Shown here piece after piece: positions 1 through 10,697 of a stretch of 64,000 bases of DNA (position 1 is the first letter of the stretch; each line of letters opens with the position of its first letter). The translations under genes and the position numbers were made by a program. The notes beneath the pieces are model-generated. The model was not told the origin of the DNA. It did no database searches and was given only the letters and a program-made list of their open reading frames with translations. The stretch is from Plastoroseomonas arctica (GTDB lineage: Bacteria > Pseudomonadota > Alphaproteobacteria > Acetobacterales > Acetobacteraceae), in NCBI RefSeq assembly GCF_018128965.1, contig NZ_JAAEDH010000001.1, positions 372,001-436,000 on the forward strand. Direction: 5' to 3'.

Positions 1-1158
1 GGCCGAAAAGCGCGCATCAAGCGCGAGGCGCAGCGTCTCCAGCCCTTCTCCAGTCAAGGCCGAGACGGCGATCGCGCCGTGCTGGTTGGCCCGCTCGGCG
101 GCTTCCGACGCGCCAGGCGTGCCATCGAGCAAATCCACCTTGTTGAGCACCTCGACCACCCGTTCCTCCCAATCGGCATCGAGCGCGGGGTGCGGGCCGA
201 CCGCGAGGGCGCCGAGCACGCCCAGCACATCCTCGCGCTGCGCTGCGCTGTCGGGGTGGGAGATGTCGCGGACATGGAGAATGATGTCGGCGGCCGCGAC
301 TTCTTCGAGCGTTGCTCGAAACGCCTCGACCAGCTGCGTCGGCAGGTCGGATATGAAGCCCACCGTGTCGGACAAGATGGCGCCGCGGCCGGAGGGCAGC
401 TTGATCGCCCGCATGGTGGGGTCGAGCGTGGCGAAGAGCTGGTCCTGGGCATAGACGCCGGCCCCGGTCAGCGCGTTGAACAGCGTCGATTTGCCGGCGT
501 TGGTATAGCCCACCAGCGCGATCACCGGCTCCGCCTGGCGCACCCTCGCACTGCGGTGCAGTCCGCGCGTGCGGCGCACCTGCTCCAGCTCCTTTTTCAG
601 CTTCACGATGCGCTCGCCGATCAGGCGGCGGTCGATCTCAATCTGGCTTTCACCGGGACCGCCGAGGAAGCCGAAGCCGCCGCGCTGCCGCTCCAGGTGG
701 GTCCAGGACCGCACCAGCCGCGTGCGCTGGTATTCCAGATGCGCGAGCTCCACCTGCAGCGAGCCTTCCCGCGTGCGCGCGCGCTCGCCGAAGATCTCCA
801 GGATCAGGCCCGTGCGGTCGATGACCTTGCAGCCCCAGGCGCGCTCGAGGTTGCGCTGCTGCACCGGCGAGAGCGCGGCATCGACCACGGCCACGCTGAT
901 CTGCTGCTCGGCGATCGCCGCCGTGCCCATCGCCACTTGGCCTTCGCCCAGCAGCGTGGCGGAACGACGCTCGCGCAGCGGGTGGATGGCGGTGTGCAGG
1001 ATGGTCAGCCCGATGGAAGCAGCGAGTCCCACCGCTTCGGCAAGCCGCGCCTCGGCCGCACGCTGGACGTTGCCCTCGCTGTTGCGGGTGCGCTCGTATG
1101 GCAGGATCACGGCCGCACGCGTCGGCCCAGGCAATCCGTTGTCGTTGCTCGCTGTCAT
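1..1158 (-). CDS. hflX: GTPase HflX, C-terminus beyond the left edge
   Basis: Ribosome-associated GTPase of the HflX family, which in other bacteria splits stalled or heat-damaged 70S ribosomes. The 386 codons present carry the N-terminal HflX domain (with LLGEGQV near residue 70), the glycine-rich linker (GGFGFLGGPGE) and the G domain: G1 GYTNAGKST near residue 216, G3 DTVGF near 262 and G4 NKVD near 338. The last 40-60 residues of a normal ~430-450-residue HflX lie outside the window. The start is the ATG at 1158, chosen because MTASNDNGLP leads directly into the conserved AVILPY segment. Its ribosome-binding site is weak. It follows hfq after 57 bp on the same strand, the usual hfq-hflX arrangement, so the two are probably cotranscribed. 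Confidence 0.95.
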   Translation of the reverse strand, partial: MTASNDNGLPGPTRAAVILPYERTRNSEGNVQRAAEARLAEAVGLAASIGLTILHTAIHPLRERRSATLLGEGQVAMGTAAIAEQQISVAVVDAALSPVQQRNLERAWGCKVIDRTGLILEIFGERARTREGSLQVELAHLEYQRTRLVRSWTHLERQRGGFGFLGGPGESQIEIDRRLIGERIVKLKKELEQVRRTRGLHRSARVRQAEPVIALVGYTNAGKSTLFNALTGAGVYAQDQLFATLDPTMRAIKLPSGRGAILSDTVGFISDLPTQLVEAFRATLEEVAAADIILHVRDISHPDSAAQREDVLGVLGALAVGPHPALDADWEERVVEVLNKVDLLDGTPGASEAAERANQHGAIAVSALTGEGLETLRLALDARFSA

Positions 1159-1215
1159 TCCGGCACAATCTGGGGCCGGTGGCGGGCGAGGGAAAGCCCC
1201 CTGCCCGCGCCAAGC

Positions 1216-1530
1216 TCAATCAACGCCGGCGGTCGCGACCTCGCGCGTCAGCGTCAGCCGGCTTTCGGAGGGCGGCGGGCTGGCGCTCGCGGCCGTCGGG
1301 ACGCCGTCGAACAGCTGGATCGGCGCGCCCGGCATCACCGTGCTGATCGCGTGCTTGTAGACGAGCTGCGTGTGCCCGTCGCGGCGCAGCAGCACGGAGA
1401 AATTGTCGAACCAAGTGATGATGCCCTGCAGCTTCACGCCATTGACAAGGAACACCGTTACCGACGTCTTGCTCTTGCGGACGTGGTTCAGGAAGACATC
1501 CTGCACGTTCTGCGACTTTTCGGCGGCCAT
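1216..1530 (-). CDS. hfq: RNA chaperone Hfq
   Basis: Hexameric Sm-like RNA chaperone that pairs small RNAs with mRNAs. The 104-residue product has the Sm1 region ([19 protein letters not shown]) and the Sm2 signature region [11 protein letters not shown], followed by a ~30-residue low-complexity tail rich in Ala, Pro, Ser and Thr. The frame is open further upstream, but the ATG at 1530 is preceded by AAAAGGACG at ribosome-binding distance and gives the canonical [11 protein letters not shown] start. It lies 143 bp downstream of the HAD phosphatase gene on the same strand. That gap can hold a promoter, so hfq-hflX may form their own unit at the end of the ntr operon. Confidence 0.97.
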   Translation of the reverse strand: MAAEKSQNVQDVFLNHVRKSKTSVTVFLVNGVKLQGIITWFDNFSVLLRRDGHTQLVYKHAISTVMPGAPIQLFDGVPTAASASPPPSESRLTLTREVATAGVD

Positions 1531-1673
1531 GGGCTCGTCCTTTTTTCTTGTCGGCTGCGCCTTATGGGCAGTCCGAACCGGCAGCACGGTGCCGCTCCTG
1601 CGACACCAAGGTCCCCTAGCATTGAATAGTGCGCGGGCCTTGTCCAGCATTTATGCTGCACCTGCGAAGAGAT

Positions 1674-2318
1674 TTACCCGGCGAGCCAAGCCGCCAGCGC
1701 ATGACCATCGGCGAACACGGCATCCGGGGCGGCTGCGGCGACGCCGCCATCATGCGCCGCATCGCCCAGGAGAACCGCGCGGAACCCGGCGCGGCGCGCC
1801 GCTTCCATGTCGAGCGCGGTGTCGCCCACGTACCACACGGTGGCATCCTCCCCGACAGCGCAGGCGGTGAGCGCCATGCGCATGGGTGCCGGGTCCGGCT
1901 TGTCGGCGGCCGCATCGCCGGCGCCCACCAGGGCGGCGAAATGCGAGTCCCACCCCAGATGCGCCGCTTCGGCCCGCAGCAAGGCGCCCTGCTTGTTCGA
2001 GACGACCGCCACCGGGACCCGGCGCGCCGCAACGCGCACCAGCTCCTCCGCCCCCGGCATGGGCCGCAGCACCTCGATGTGGCGTGCCTTGACGCCGGCG
2101 TAGAAGATGTCGCGCGCCCGCTCCCACTGGTCGCCGAACAACGCCGGAAAACTCTCGCGCAGCGAATGCCGGACGCGCGCCTTCACCTCAGCCTCGGTCC
2201 AGACCGGCATGCCGAAGGCAGTGAAGGTGGCGGCCAGACCCTCGGTGATGGCCGCCCAGCCATCGACGAGGGTGTTGTCCCAATCGAACAGGATGGCGTC
2301 GGGATGCGGGAGGCTCAC
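1674..2318 (-). CDS. HAD-family phosphatase (phosphoglycolate-phosphatase-like)
   Basis: A 214-residue haloacid-dehalogenase-superfamily hydrolase. Motif I is FDWDNTLVDG with the nucleophile and acid Asp at residues 12 and 14. A helical cap follows, then motif II VVSNKQG, motif III Lys in KPDPAP and motif IV GDTALDMEAA. The size and cap resemble Gph-type phosphoglycolate phosphatases, but the substrate cannot be read from sequence. Its start overlaps the stop of the D-amino-acid aminotransferase gene by 4 bp (ATGA), so the two are translationally coupled. A short inverted repeat (1645-1658) lies just beyond the stop but lacks a U tract. Confidence 0.88.
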   Translation of the reverse strand: MSLPHPDAILFDWDNTLVDGWAAITEGLAATFTAFGMPVWTEAEVKARVRHSLRESFPALFGDQWERARDIFYAGVKARHIEVLRPMPGAEELVRVAARRVPVAVVSNKQGALLRAEAAHLGWDSHFAALVGAGDAAADKPDPAPMRMALTACAVGEDATVWYVGDTALDMEAARRAGFRAVLLGDAAHDGGVAAAAPDAVFADGHALAAWLAG

Positions 2319-3187
2319 GCCGCATTCCGCAAACCGCCCTGAACATGGCGCGCGAATATCTCGAACAGGCGGCGCACCACCGGGCCGACCTTGCCGTCGC
2401 CCACCGGCGCACCGTCGATCCTGGTGATCGGCTTCACGAAGGAGGTGGCGGAGGTGATGAAGGCCTCGCGGGCGTTGCGCACGTCATCGAGCGAGAATTC
2501 CCGCTCCTCGAAGGCGACACCGAGATCGGCGAGCTCGGCCATCAGGGCACCGCGGGTGCAGCCCGGCAGGATCGCGTGGTCCAGATGCCGCGTGCGGATC
2601 GCGCCCTCGGCATCGACGATCCAGAAGGTGGTTGCGGCCCCTTCGGTGACCAGGCCGGTCGCCTCGTCATAGAGGATGGCCTCGATCGCCCCCTGCTCGC
2701 GGGCGGTCTGGCGCGCGAGGCAGTTCGGCAGCAGGTTCACGCTCTTGATGTCGCGCCGCGCCCAGCGCAGGTCGGGCAGGGTGATGCAGGCAGCCTGCCA
2801 CTTGTCCACATCCACCGGGTAGGGCGGAATGCGCTTGATCGTGACCACAAGTGCGGGCGGCACGGGCGTCTTGGGGAAGGCGTGGTCGCGCGGGGCTACG
2901 CCGCGCGTCACCTGCATGTAGAGCAGGCCTTCCGTCACGCGATTGCGCCGCGCCACCTCGCGCAGCACCATCGACAATGCCGCGCGCGACATCGGCATGG
3001 GCAGCTTGATCTCGCCCAGGGACCGCTCCAGGCGGCCGAGATGGCGCTCCTCATCGACGTACCTGCCGGCGTGGAGATGCACGACCTCATAGATGCCGTC
3101 GCCGAACTGGTAGCCGCGATCCTCGATGTTTACCGCCGCCTCCGATTGCGGCAGGTAGCGGCCATTCACATAGGCGATACGCGACAT
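2315..3187 (-). CDS. dat: D-amino-acid aminotransferase (class IV, PLP)
   Basis: A 290-residue fold-type IV PLP enzyme, expected to interconvert D-alanine and 2-oxo acids with D-glutamate and so feed peptidoglycan precursors. The N-terminal segment YVNGRYLP...DRGYQFGDGIYEV is typical of the D-alanine transaminase branch. The Schiff-base lysine is in DIKSVNLLPN (K148). The C-terminal cofactor-binding region EGAATTFWIV and the LPGCTRGALM segment are present. Class IV also contains branched-chain aminotransferase and ADC lyase; the length and the GYQFGDGIYE signature favour Dat. It sits 12 bp downstream of ntrX on the same strand. This ntrX-dat-hfq order recurs in alphaproteobacteria. Confidence 0.9.
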   Translation of the reverse strand: MSRIAYVNGRYLPQSEAAVNIEDRGYQFGDGIYEVVHLHAGRYVDEERHLGRLERSLGEIKLPMPMSRAALSMVLREVARRNRVTEGLLYMQVTRGVAPRDHAFPKTPVPPALVVTIKRIPPYPVDVDKWQAACITLPDLRWARRDIKSVNLLPNCLARQTAREQGAIEAILYDEATGLVTEGAATTFWIVDAEGAIRTRHLDHAILPGCTRGALMAELADLGVAFEEREFSLDDVRNAREAFITSATSFVKPITRIDGAPVGDGKVGPVVRRLFEIFARHVQGGLRNAA

Positions 3188-3199
3188 CCAGATTTCCCC

Positions 3200-4606
3200 T
3201 CAGACGACGGCGCCCCGCTCATCGGCGTGCACGCCCAGAAACTTCAGCTTGCGGTGCAGCGCGCTGCGCTCCATGCCGACGAAATTCGCTGTGCGGCTGA
3301 TATTGCCACCGAAGCGCATCAGCTGCGCCTCGAGATATTGCCGCTCGAACAATTCGCGCGCCTCACGCAACGGCAGGGTCATGATCTCGCTGGAACGGTC
3401 GAGCTTCAGCACGGCGGGTGCCGCCGCGCCCACCTGGGGCGGGAGCATCTCCGCGCGGATCGCGTCGCTGACACCACCAGGCGCCATGATCAGCAGCCAG
3501 TCGATCAGGTTGCGCAGCTCGCGCACATTCCCGGGCCAGTCATAGGCTTGCATCGCGGCCAGCGCGTCCTCGGCGATCTCGCGCGCCGGCACGCCGGAGC
3601 TTTCGGCCGAGCGCGCGACGAAGTAGCGCGCAAGCGTGGGTACATCCTCGCGCCGGTCGCGCAGCGCGGAGACGCGCAGCGGCACCACGGCCAGTCGGTA
3701 GAACAGATCCTCGCGAAAGCGCCCCTGCGCGATCTCCGCCTGCAGGTCGCGGTTCGAGGTCGCGATCACCCGCACATCCACCTTCACGCGCGTCGCACCG
3801 CCGATGCGCTCGAAGCCCTGTTCCTGCAAGGCGCGCACGATCTTGCCCTGGGTCTCGAGCGGCATGTCCGCCACCTCGTCGAGCAGCAGCGTGCCATTGT
3901 GCGCGCGCTCCAGCACGCCGGCGCGGCGCGGCTGGGCGCCGGCATCCTGACCGGCCTCGACGCCGAACAACTCCTCCTCGAAGCGGGCGGGGTTCAGCGT
4001 GGCGCAGTTCAGCGCGACGAAGGGACCATCGGCGCGCTTGGAGCGGGCATGGATCATCCGCGCCGCGACCTCCTTGCCTGCTCCAGCCGGCCCCGTGATC
4101 AGCACGCGGCTGCCGGTGGGCGCGACCTTCTCGATCGAACCGCGCAGCTGGATGATGGATTGGCTGACGCCCACCAGGTCGGTCTCGGCACCGGCGCGCA
4201 GGCGGAGTTCGGAATTCTCCCGCCGCAGTCGCGCTGCTTCCAACGCGCGGGACACGATGAGCAGCAGCCGATCCGACTTGAACGGCTTTTCGATGAAGTC
4301 GTAGGCGCCGTTCTGGATCGCCTGGACCGCGGTCTCGATATTCCCGTGGCCCGAGATCATAACGACCGGCAGCGCCGGCTCCTCGCGGATCATCGCCTCG
4401 AGGATGCCCAAGCCATCCAGGCGCGAATTCTGCAGCCAGACGTCGAGCACAACGAGCGCCGGACGACGGGCACGGAAGGCCGCGAGCGCGGTGTCCGAAT
4501 TGGCGGCCTGGCGCGTCTGGTAGCCTTCGTCGGACAGGATGCCCTCGACGAGCGCCCGAATGTCGGGCTCGTCGTCGACAATCAGAATCTCATGCGCCAT
4601 GCGCAA
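3200..4606 (-). CDS. ntrX: Nitrogen-regulation response regulator NtrX
   Basis: Response regulator paired with NtrY, known in alphaproteobacteria for nitrogen, redox and envelope control. It has an N-terminal receiver domain (acidic pocket DDE at 11-13, phosphoacceptor D55, conserved K107), an AAA+ domain (Walker A GPAGAGKE at 172-179; Walker B-like LLLDEVADM) and a C-terminal Fis-type helix-turn-helix (NISRTANFVGMERSALHRKL). The sigma-54-contacting GAFTGA loop is missing: the equivalent stretch after EELFG reads VEAGQDAGAQPRRAG. It therefore probably does not act as a classical sigma-54 activator. The start at 4606 overlaps ntrY by 17 bp. A second ATG at 4600 (MAHEIL) is equally possible. 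Confidence 0.93.
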   Translation of the reverse strand: MRMAHEILIVDDEPDIRALVEGILSDEGYQTRQAANSDTALAAFRARRPALVVLDVWLQNSRLDGLGILEAMIREEPALPVVMISGHGNIETAVQAIQNGAYDFIEKPFKSDRLLLIVSRALEAARLRRENSELRLRAGAETDLVGVSQSIIQLRGSIEKVAPTGSRVLITGPAGAGKEVAARMIHARSKRADGPFVALNCATLNPARFEEELFGVEAGQDAGAQPRRAGVLERAHNGTLLLDEVADMPLETQGKIVRALQEQGFERIGGATRVKVDVRVIATSNRDLQAEIAQGRFREDLFYRLAVVPLRVSALRDRREDVPTLARYFVARSAESSGVPAREIAEDALAAMQAYDWPGNVRELRNLIDWLLIMAPGGVSDAIRAEMLPPQVGAAAPAVLKLDRSSEIMTLPLREARELFERQYLEAQLMRFGGNISRTANFVGMERSALHRKLKFLGVHADERGAVV

Positions 4607-6886
4607 GCCTCATCGTATCCCGCGCATCGGGCTCGCCCGCCTCGGCGGCACGCAGCGGCAGCACCAGCACGGCACGCGCCCCGCGTTCGGCGCCGCGATC
4701 CTCCAGCGACAGTCGCCCGCCATGGTCTTCCATGATCTTCTTCACGATGGCGAGTCCCAGGCCAGTGCCCTTCGCCTTGTGCGTCACATAGGGTTCGGCC
4801 AGCCGCTCGCGCTCATCGCCTTCCGGCAGGCCGGGGCCGTCATCCTCAACAGCGATTTCCACCCAAGCGCCTTCCCCTGTCAGGGACAGGGTGACGTGTC
4901 CTCGAATTCCGTCAATGCCGTCCCCCTCCTGCCCAAGGATCGCATCGGCGGCGTTCTGAAGCAGGTTGGTCAGCGCCTGCCCGATCAGCCGCCGGTCGCA
5001 CGAGGCGACGAGCGGCGCCTCCGGAACACGCACGATATACTCGATCGCGGCGTGCGCGTTCTGTTGCAGGACCAGGGCATCGCGCAGCACCTCGGCGAGC
5101 GGTTCGGGCCGCATCACCGGCTGCGGCATGCGCGCGAAGGCGCTGAACTCATCGACCATGCGGCCGATATCGCCGACCTGTCGCACGATCGTGTCCGTGC
5201 ACTGGCGAAAAGTCTCGGGGTCGGAGGTGATCTCCTTGAGGTATTTCCGCTTCAGCCGCTCCGCGGAGAGCTGGATCGGGGTGAGCGGGTTCTTGATCTC
5301 GTGCGCGATGCGGCGTGCCACATCCGCCCAGGCCGCCTTGCGCTGCGCCGACAGCAGTTCCGTGACGTCGTCGAAGGTGACGACGAAGCCCTCGACGCGA
5401 CCGTTCTGCATTTCCGCGCCGAGGCGTGCCAGCAGCGTCCGCCGGTTCGACGGCGAGCCGATGCGCAGCTCGGCCGTGTGGCTGCGCTCCGGTGCGGCGC
5501 GCGCGGCGTCCAGCAGCGGCGAGAATTCCGGCACCATGCCGGCGAGCGGCAACCCAATGCCGCTGTCGAGTTCCACGCCGAGCAGCGCGGCCGCACTCCG
5601 GTTGGGAAGGTTGATCCGGCCCTCGGCATCCAGCCCGACCACACCCGCGGAGACGCCGGCGAGCACCGTCTCCGTAAAACGTCGGCGCTCATCGATCTGG
5701 CGATAGGCTTCCAGCAGCTCCGCCCGCTGTGCAGAAAGTTGGCTGGTCATCCGGTTGAAGGCGCGGCTGAGGCTCGCGACCTCGTCATCGGCGCGGCCTT
5801 CCTCGACCCGCGTCGTGAGGTCGCCGGCGCGCACGCGCTCGGCCGCCTGGATCAGGCGCGAGATCGGTCGCGCGAGCTGGTTCGCGAAGACCAGGCCCAC
5901 CAGGACTGCACCAAGCAGGAGCAACAGCGAGGCCACCGCGAAGATCATCACGAAGCTGATCTGCAGGCCGGAGCGGTTGCGCTCCAGCGCCTCGTACTGG
6001 GCGACAGCCTCCTCGGTGCGTTCCATATGCGCGATCACCGCGCCGTCAATCGGCCGGCCGATCATCAGCATGTATCCCGGCGCGATATCGAGGCCGACGA
6101 CGGCGCGCACGCGCCCCTCCTGCTCGCCGGGCAGCACGGCAACTTCCCCGGTGCGCGCCAACTCCACGGCCCAGACCGGCGGTCGGTCGAGCATGAAGCT
6201 TGTCGCGAGGCCCGCATGGGCCATGACCTGCCCCAGCGTAGGTTCGAAGACGAAGGCCTCGGTCAGCCCGCGCAGCTGCGTATGCGTCGCGAGCAGGCGC
6301 GCGAAGGCTAGGCCATTGTCGGGCAGGAAGACCCGCGCGCGATTGAGATCCGCCGCCATGGCCAGCGCATCGCCACGGATGTTCTGGCGATGTTCCTCAA
6401 GATAGGCGCGGCTCACCGAGAGCGAGGCGTCTAGCGCGGTGCGCACCCGGTCCGAGAACCAGGCCTGGATGCCGTAGTTGAAGAACGCCGCCGCAAAGCC
6501 CGCCACCAGCATGGCAGGAACCACCGCGACCAGCCCGAACAGCGCCACAAGCCGCACATGCAGCCGCGAGCCTGCCGAGCCGCGCCGCCGTTCCAGCCAC
6601 ATCCGCACGAGCCGCGCCAGCAGCGAGGCCAGCAGCAGCAGCACGAAGGTGAGGTTCACGAGCACCAGGCCCGCCACCTGCCCCGGCCTCGCGGGGCCGA
6701 ACGGGGTGCCACCCGACAGTTCCGAGAAGGTGAAGACGCCCAGGATCAGCGCGCCGACGGCAAGGGCAAGCGTTGCCGCCCGGCCCAGCAGCACTTCGAA
6801 GACTTGGCGCACCCAGCGGCGGCCACCGCCCTCGTCAGCGGATTGCGGGCTCGCCCGTGCCGACGGCCGGCCCGGAGAGGCGTTCA

Positions 6887-6887
<1 letters not shown>
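4590..6887 (-). CDS. ntrY: Nitrogen-regulation sensor histidine kinase NtrY
   Basis: Membrane sensor kinase that phosphorylates NtrX. The 765 residues include two N-terminal transmembrane segments (about 35-57 and 72-92) and a third near 112-138. An extracytoplasmic sensor region (about 140-305) and a transmembrane helix near 311-333 follow, then a HAMP domain (LARPISRLIQAAERVRAGDL), a PAS domain (about 400-510) and the kinase core. The phosphoacceptor is H529 in RRIAHEIKNPLTP; the N box is NLLQNAADAI, the G1 box DDGPGLP and the G2 box GTGLGLAI. The start codon overlaps the ntrC stop by one base (TGATG-type junction). It lies inside the dusB-ntrBCYX operon, so NtrYX is made alongside the cytoplasmic NtrBC pair. 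Confidence 0.95.
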
Positions 6888-8337
<1,450 letters not shown>

Positions 8338-8341
<4 letters not shown>

Positions 8342-9483
8342 GCCGCGGCTCCCGTCTCGGCGCCGGGTGGCGGGACCGCGAGGGAGAGGCGGAAGATGGT
8401 CCGCCCCGGGCGGCTGTCGCACTCGATCAGACCGCCCTGGTCGGCGACCAGCTTGGCGACGAGCGCGAGGCCGAGGCCCTGGCCACCGCGCTTCGTCGTG
8501 ACGAAAGGCTCGAACAGCGTGGCACGCAGCCCCTCGTCGATGCCAGGGCCATTGTCGCGCACGCTGACCTCCAGCGGCAGATGCACGCGCTGCGAACTCC
8601 CGGGAACCGCGATCCGGACACCATGTCGATACGACGTCGCCAAGACCAATTCTCCCCCAACCGGATCAACCGCTTCCGCAGCGTTCTTCACGAGGTTGAG
8701 CAAAATCTGCACCAGCTGGTCACGATTGCCCCAGACGAGAGGCAGGGAGGGGTCGTATTCCTCGATGATGCGGAGGTGCGCGGCAAACCCGCTCGCCGCG
8801 ATCCGCCGCACATGGTCCAGCACCTGGTGGATGTTGACGGCAGAACGCTCGACCGGGTGCTCGGAGAACATGTCGAACCGGTCGACCAGCCCTGTGATGC
8901 GGTCTACCTCGTCCAGGATGAGCTGGCACAGCTCCCGGTCCGCCTCCAATGCGGCCTGTTCCAGCAGCTGGGCGGCACCGCGAATGCCGGATAGCGGGTT
9001 CTTTACCTCGTGGGCCAGCATGGCCGCCATGGCGGAGGCACCGCGTGCCGCGCCGCGGAAGTTCAACTGCCGGTCCAGCATCTGCGCCGTGGAGCCATCC
9101 TCGAGCATGGCGATAACGCTGCCCGGCATCTCGGGCAAGGGGGCGGCATGCACCGTGACGCCGCGGCGATGCATGCGCGGGCTCTCGAGCGTGAGGTCGT
9201 GGTCGGAGACCCGCGCCTCGAAGCGCCGCACCTGCTCGAGCAGGGCAAAGAAGCGATTGTCCGGAGGCAGCAACTCCGCCAGCGGCATGTCGAGCAGCCC
9301 GGTGGCGGACGCACCGAAGAATTGCTCGGCGGCGTTGTTCACGCTGCGGAAGCGGTTCTCGGCATCGAGCACGATGGTCGCGACCGGCAGAGCGGCGAAG
9401 ACGAGCGAAGGATCGGGCGCTGGCGCGATGCGCGCCGGCAGGAACCGCGCGACAAGGCGCGACTTGCGGCTTGCCCCGCTCAC
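8338..9483 (-). CDS. ntrB: Nitrogen-regulation sensor kinase/phosphatase NtrB (NR(II))
   Basis: Cytoplasmic histidine kinase and phosphatase that sets NtrC phosphorylation in response to PII. The 381 residues have no transmembrane segment. A PAS domain (about 25-135) is followed by the dimerisation/phosphoacceptor region with H158 in [12 protein letters not shown], then the ATPase domain: N box [11 protein letters not shown]1 DNGPGI, F box LFEPFVTTK and G2 GQGLGLAL. The length is usual for alphaproteobacterial NtrB. It overlaps dusB upstream and ntrC downstream by 4 bp each (ATGA), so the three are tightly coupled. No PII (glnB) gene is in the window. Confidence 0.95.
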
Positions 9484-10577
9484 GCCGCCATCCGCCCCTG
9501 GTCCTGCCGCCCCTGGTCCTGAAAGCCGAGGCGCGCGGCGTCGACGCCGATCTCGATCAGGGGATCGTAGAAGGCGTCGATCAATCGCAGGACTTCCGTT
9601 GCTTCCACGACGTGGTTAATCTTCACACGGAACTCGGCCGAACCCGGCAAGCCTTTGGAATACCAAGCAACGTGCTTCCGCGCGAGACGAACGCCCGTGT
9701 TGCTGCCGTGATGGGCGAGCATCGCCGCGTAATGATCTGTCAAGATTGTCTTTTGCTGGGCGAGCGACGGTTCGTCCGGGACAGTTCCCGTTGCCAGGAA
9801 GGCGGCAATCCTGGCCATCAGCCAAGGCCGCCCATAAGCCCCGCGTCCGACCATGACACCATCCGCTCCTGACAGGCGCAGCGCCTCGGCCGCATCCTCC
9901 GGCGTCAGGATGTCGCCATTGGCGATCACCGGGATGCCAACAACTTCCTTCACCTGGCGGATGAACGCCCAGTCCGCGGTGCCGGTGTAGAATTGCTGCC
10001 GCGTGCGGCCATGCACCGTGACCATGCGGATGCCCGATTCCTCGGCGATGCGAGCCAGGCGCGGTGCGTTGAGGCTGCTGTGGTCCCAGCCCATCCGCAT
10101 CTTCAAGGTCACTGGAACACCGACCGCGCGTACCGTCGCCTCGAGGATCCGCGCCGCGGCCACCTCATCGCGCATGAGCGCCGAGCCCGCGCTCTGCCCG
10201 ACTGCGACCTTCTTCACCGGGCAGCCGAAATTGATGTCGATGACTGCCGCGCCGCGATCCACCGCGAGCTTCGCCGCCTCCGCCATCACCACCGGGTCGC
10301 AGCCGGCGAGCTGGACGGAGGCGGGGCCGCCGAAGCCATCCACCTCGGCCATCTTCAGGGTCTGCCGGTTTTCCCGCACCATCGCCTGGGAGGCGATCAT
10401 CTCGCTCACCACCATCGGTGCTCCCAGCGCCCGGGCCAGCTGGCGGAACGGCAGGTCGGTGACCCCGGACATTGGTGCCAGGATCACCGGTTGTTCGATC
10501 CGAACGCTGCCAATGGTGATGGGGCGCAATAGCTTCAGAACGGCGTCGTGCCGTGGATTTTCGCGAGTGTTGCTCAT
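9480..10577 (-). CDS. dusB: tRNA-dihydrouridine synthase DusB (NifR3)
   Basis: Flavin-dependent reductase that makes dihydrouridine in tRNA. The family signature is complete: APMSGVTDLPFR near 34-45, the catalytic-Cys loop INFGCPVKKV, the FMN-binding MRMGW and VHGRTRQQFYTG segments, IANGDI and the phosphate-binding GRGAYGRPWL. At 365 residues it is slightly longer than the family norm because of a C-terminal extension after IEIGV. It is the first gene of the ntr operon, where it was long called nifR3. The start at 10577 faces ispDF across a 120-bp intergenic region that must hold both promoters. Confidence 0.96.
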   Translation of the reverse strand: MSNTRENPRHDAVLKLLRPITIGSVRIEQPVILAPMSGVTDLPFRQLARALGAPMVVSEMIASQAMVRENRQTLKMAEVDGFGGPASVQLAGCDPVVMAEAAKLAVDRGAAVIDINFGCPVKKVAVGQSAGSALMRDEVAAARILEATVRAVGVPVTLKMRMGWDHSSLNAPRLARIAEESGIRMVTVHGRTRQQFYTGTADWAFIRQVKEVVGIPVIANGDILTPEDAAEALRLSGADGVMVGRGAYGRPWLMARIAAFLATGTVPDEPSLAQQKTILTDHYAAMLAHHGSNTGVRLARKHVAWYSKGLPGSAEFRVKINHVVEATEVLRLIDAFYDPLIEIGVDAARLGFQDQGRQDQGRMAA

Positions 10578-10697
10578 GATTTAATCAACTTAAGCCCAGC
10601 CGCGCCGGAGTGCTAGGCCTTCCGCGGCGGTTGCGAGAAAAACAAGCATCCGTCTACGCCCCTCGCCTCGGATCGGGGCGTCGGTTATGAGGCAGCA

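Noticed and set aside
1645-1658. Inverted repeat CAGCAT/ATGCTG after the HAD phosphatase gene as terminator
   Set aside because: Only 6 bp of stem and no U tract on the transcribed strand; hfq follows on the same strand.
2345-4735. A 796-codon plus-strand open frame opposite dat and ntrX
   Set aside because: Antisense shadow of well-identified genes in high-GC DNA; composition is His/Gln/Arg-rich with no recognisable domain.
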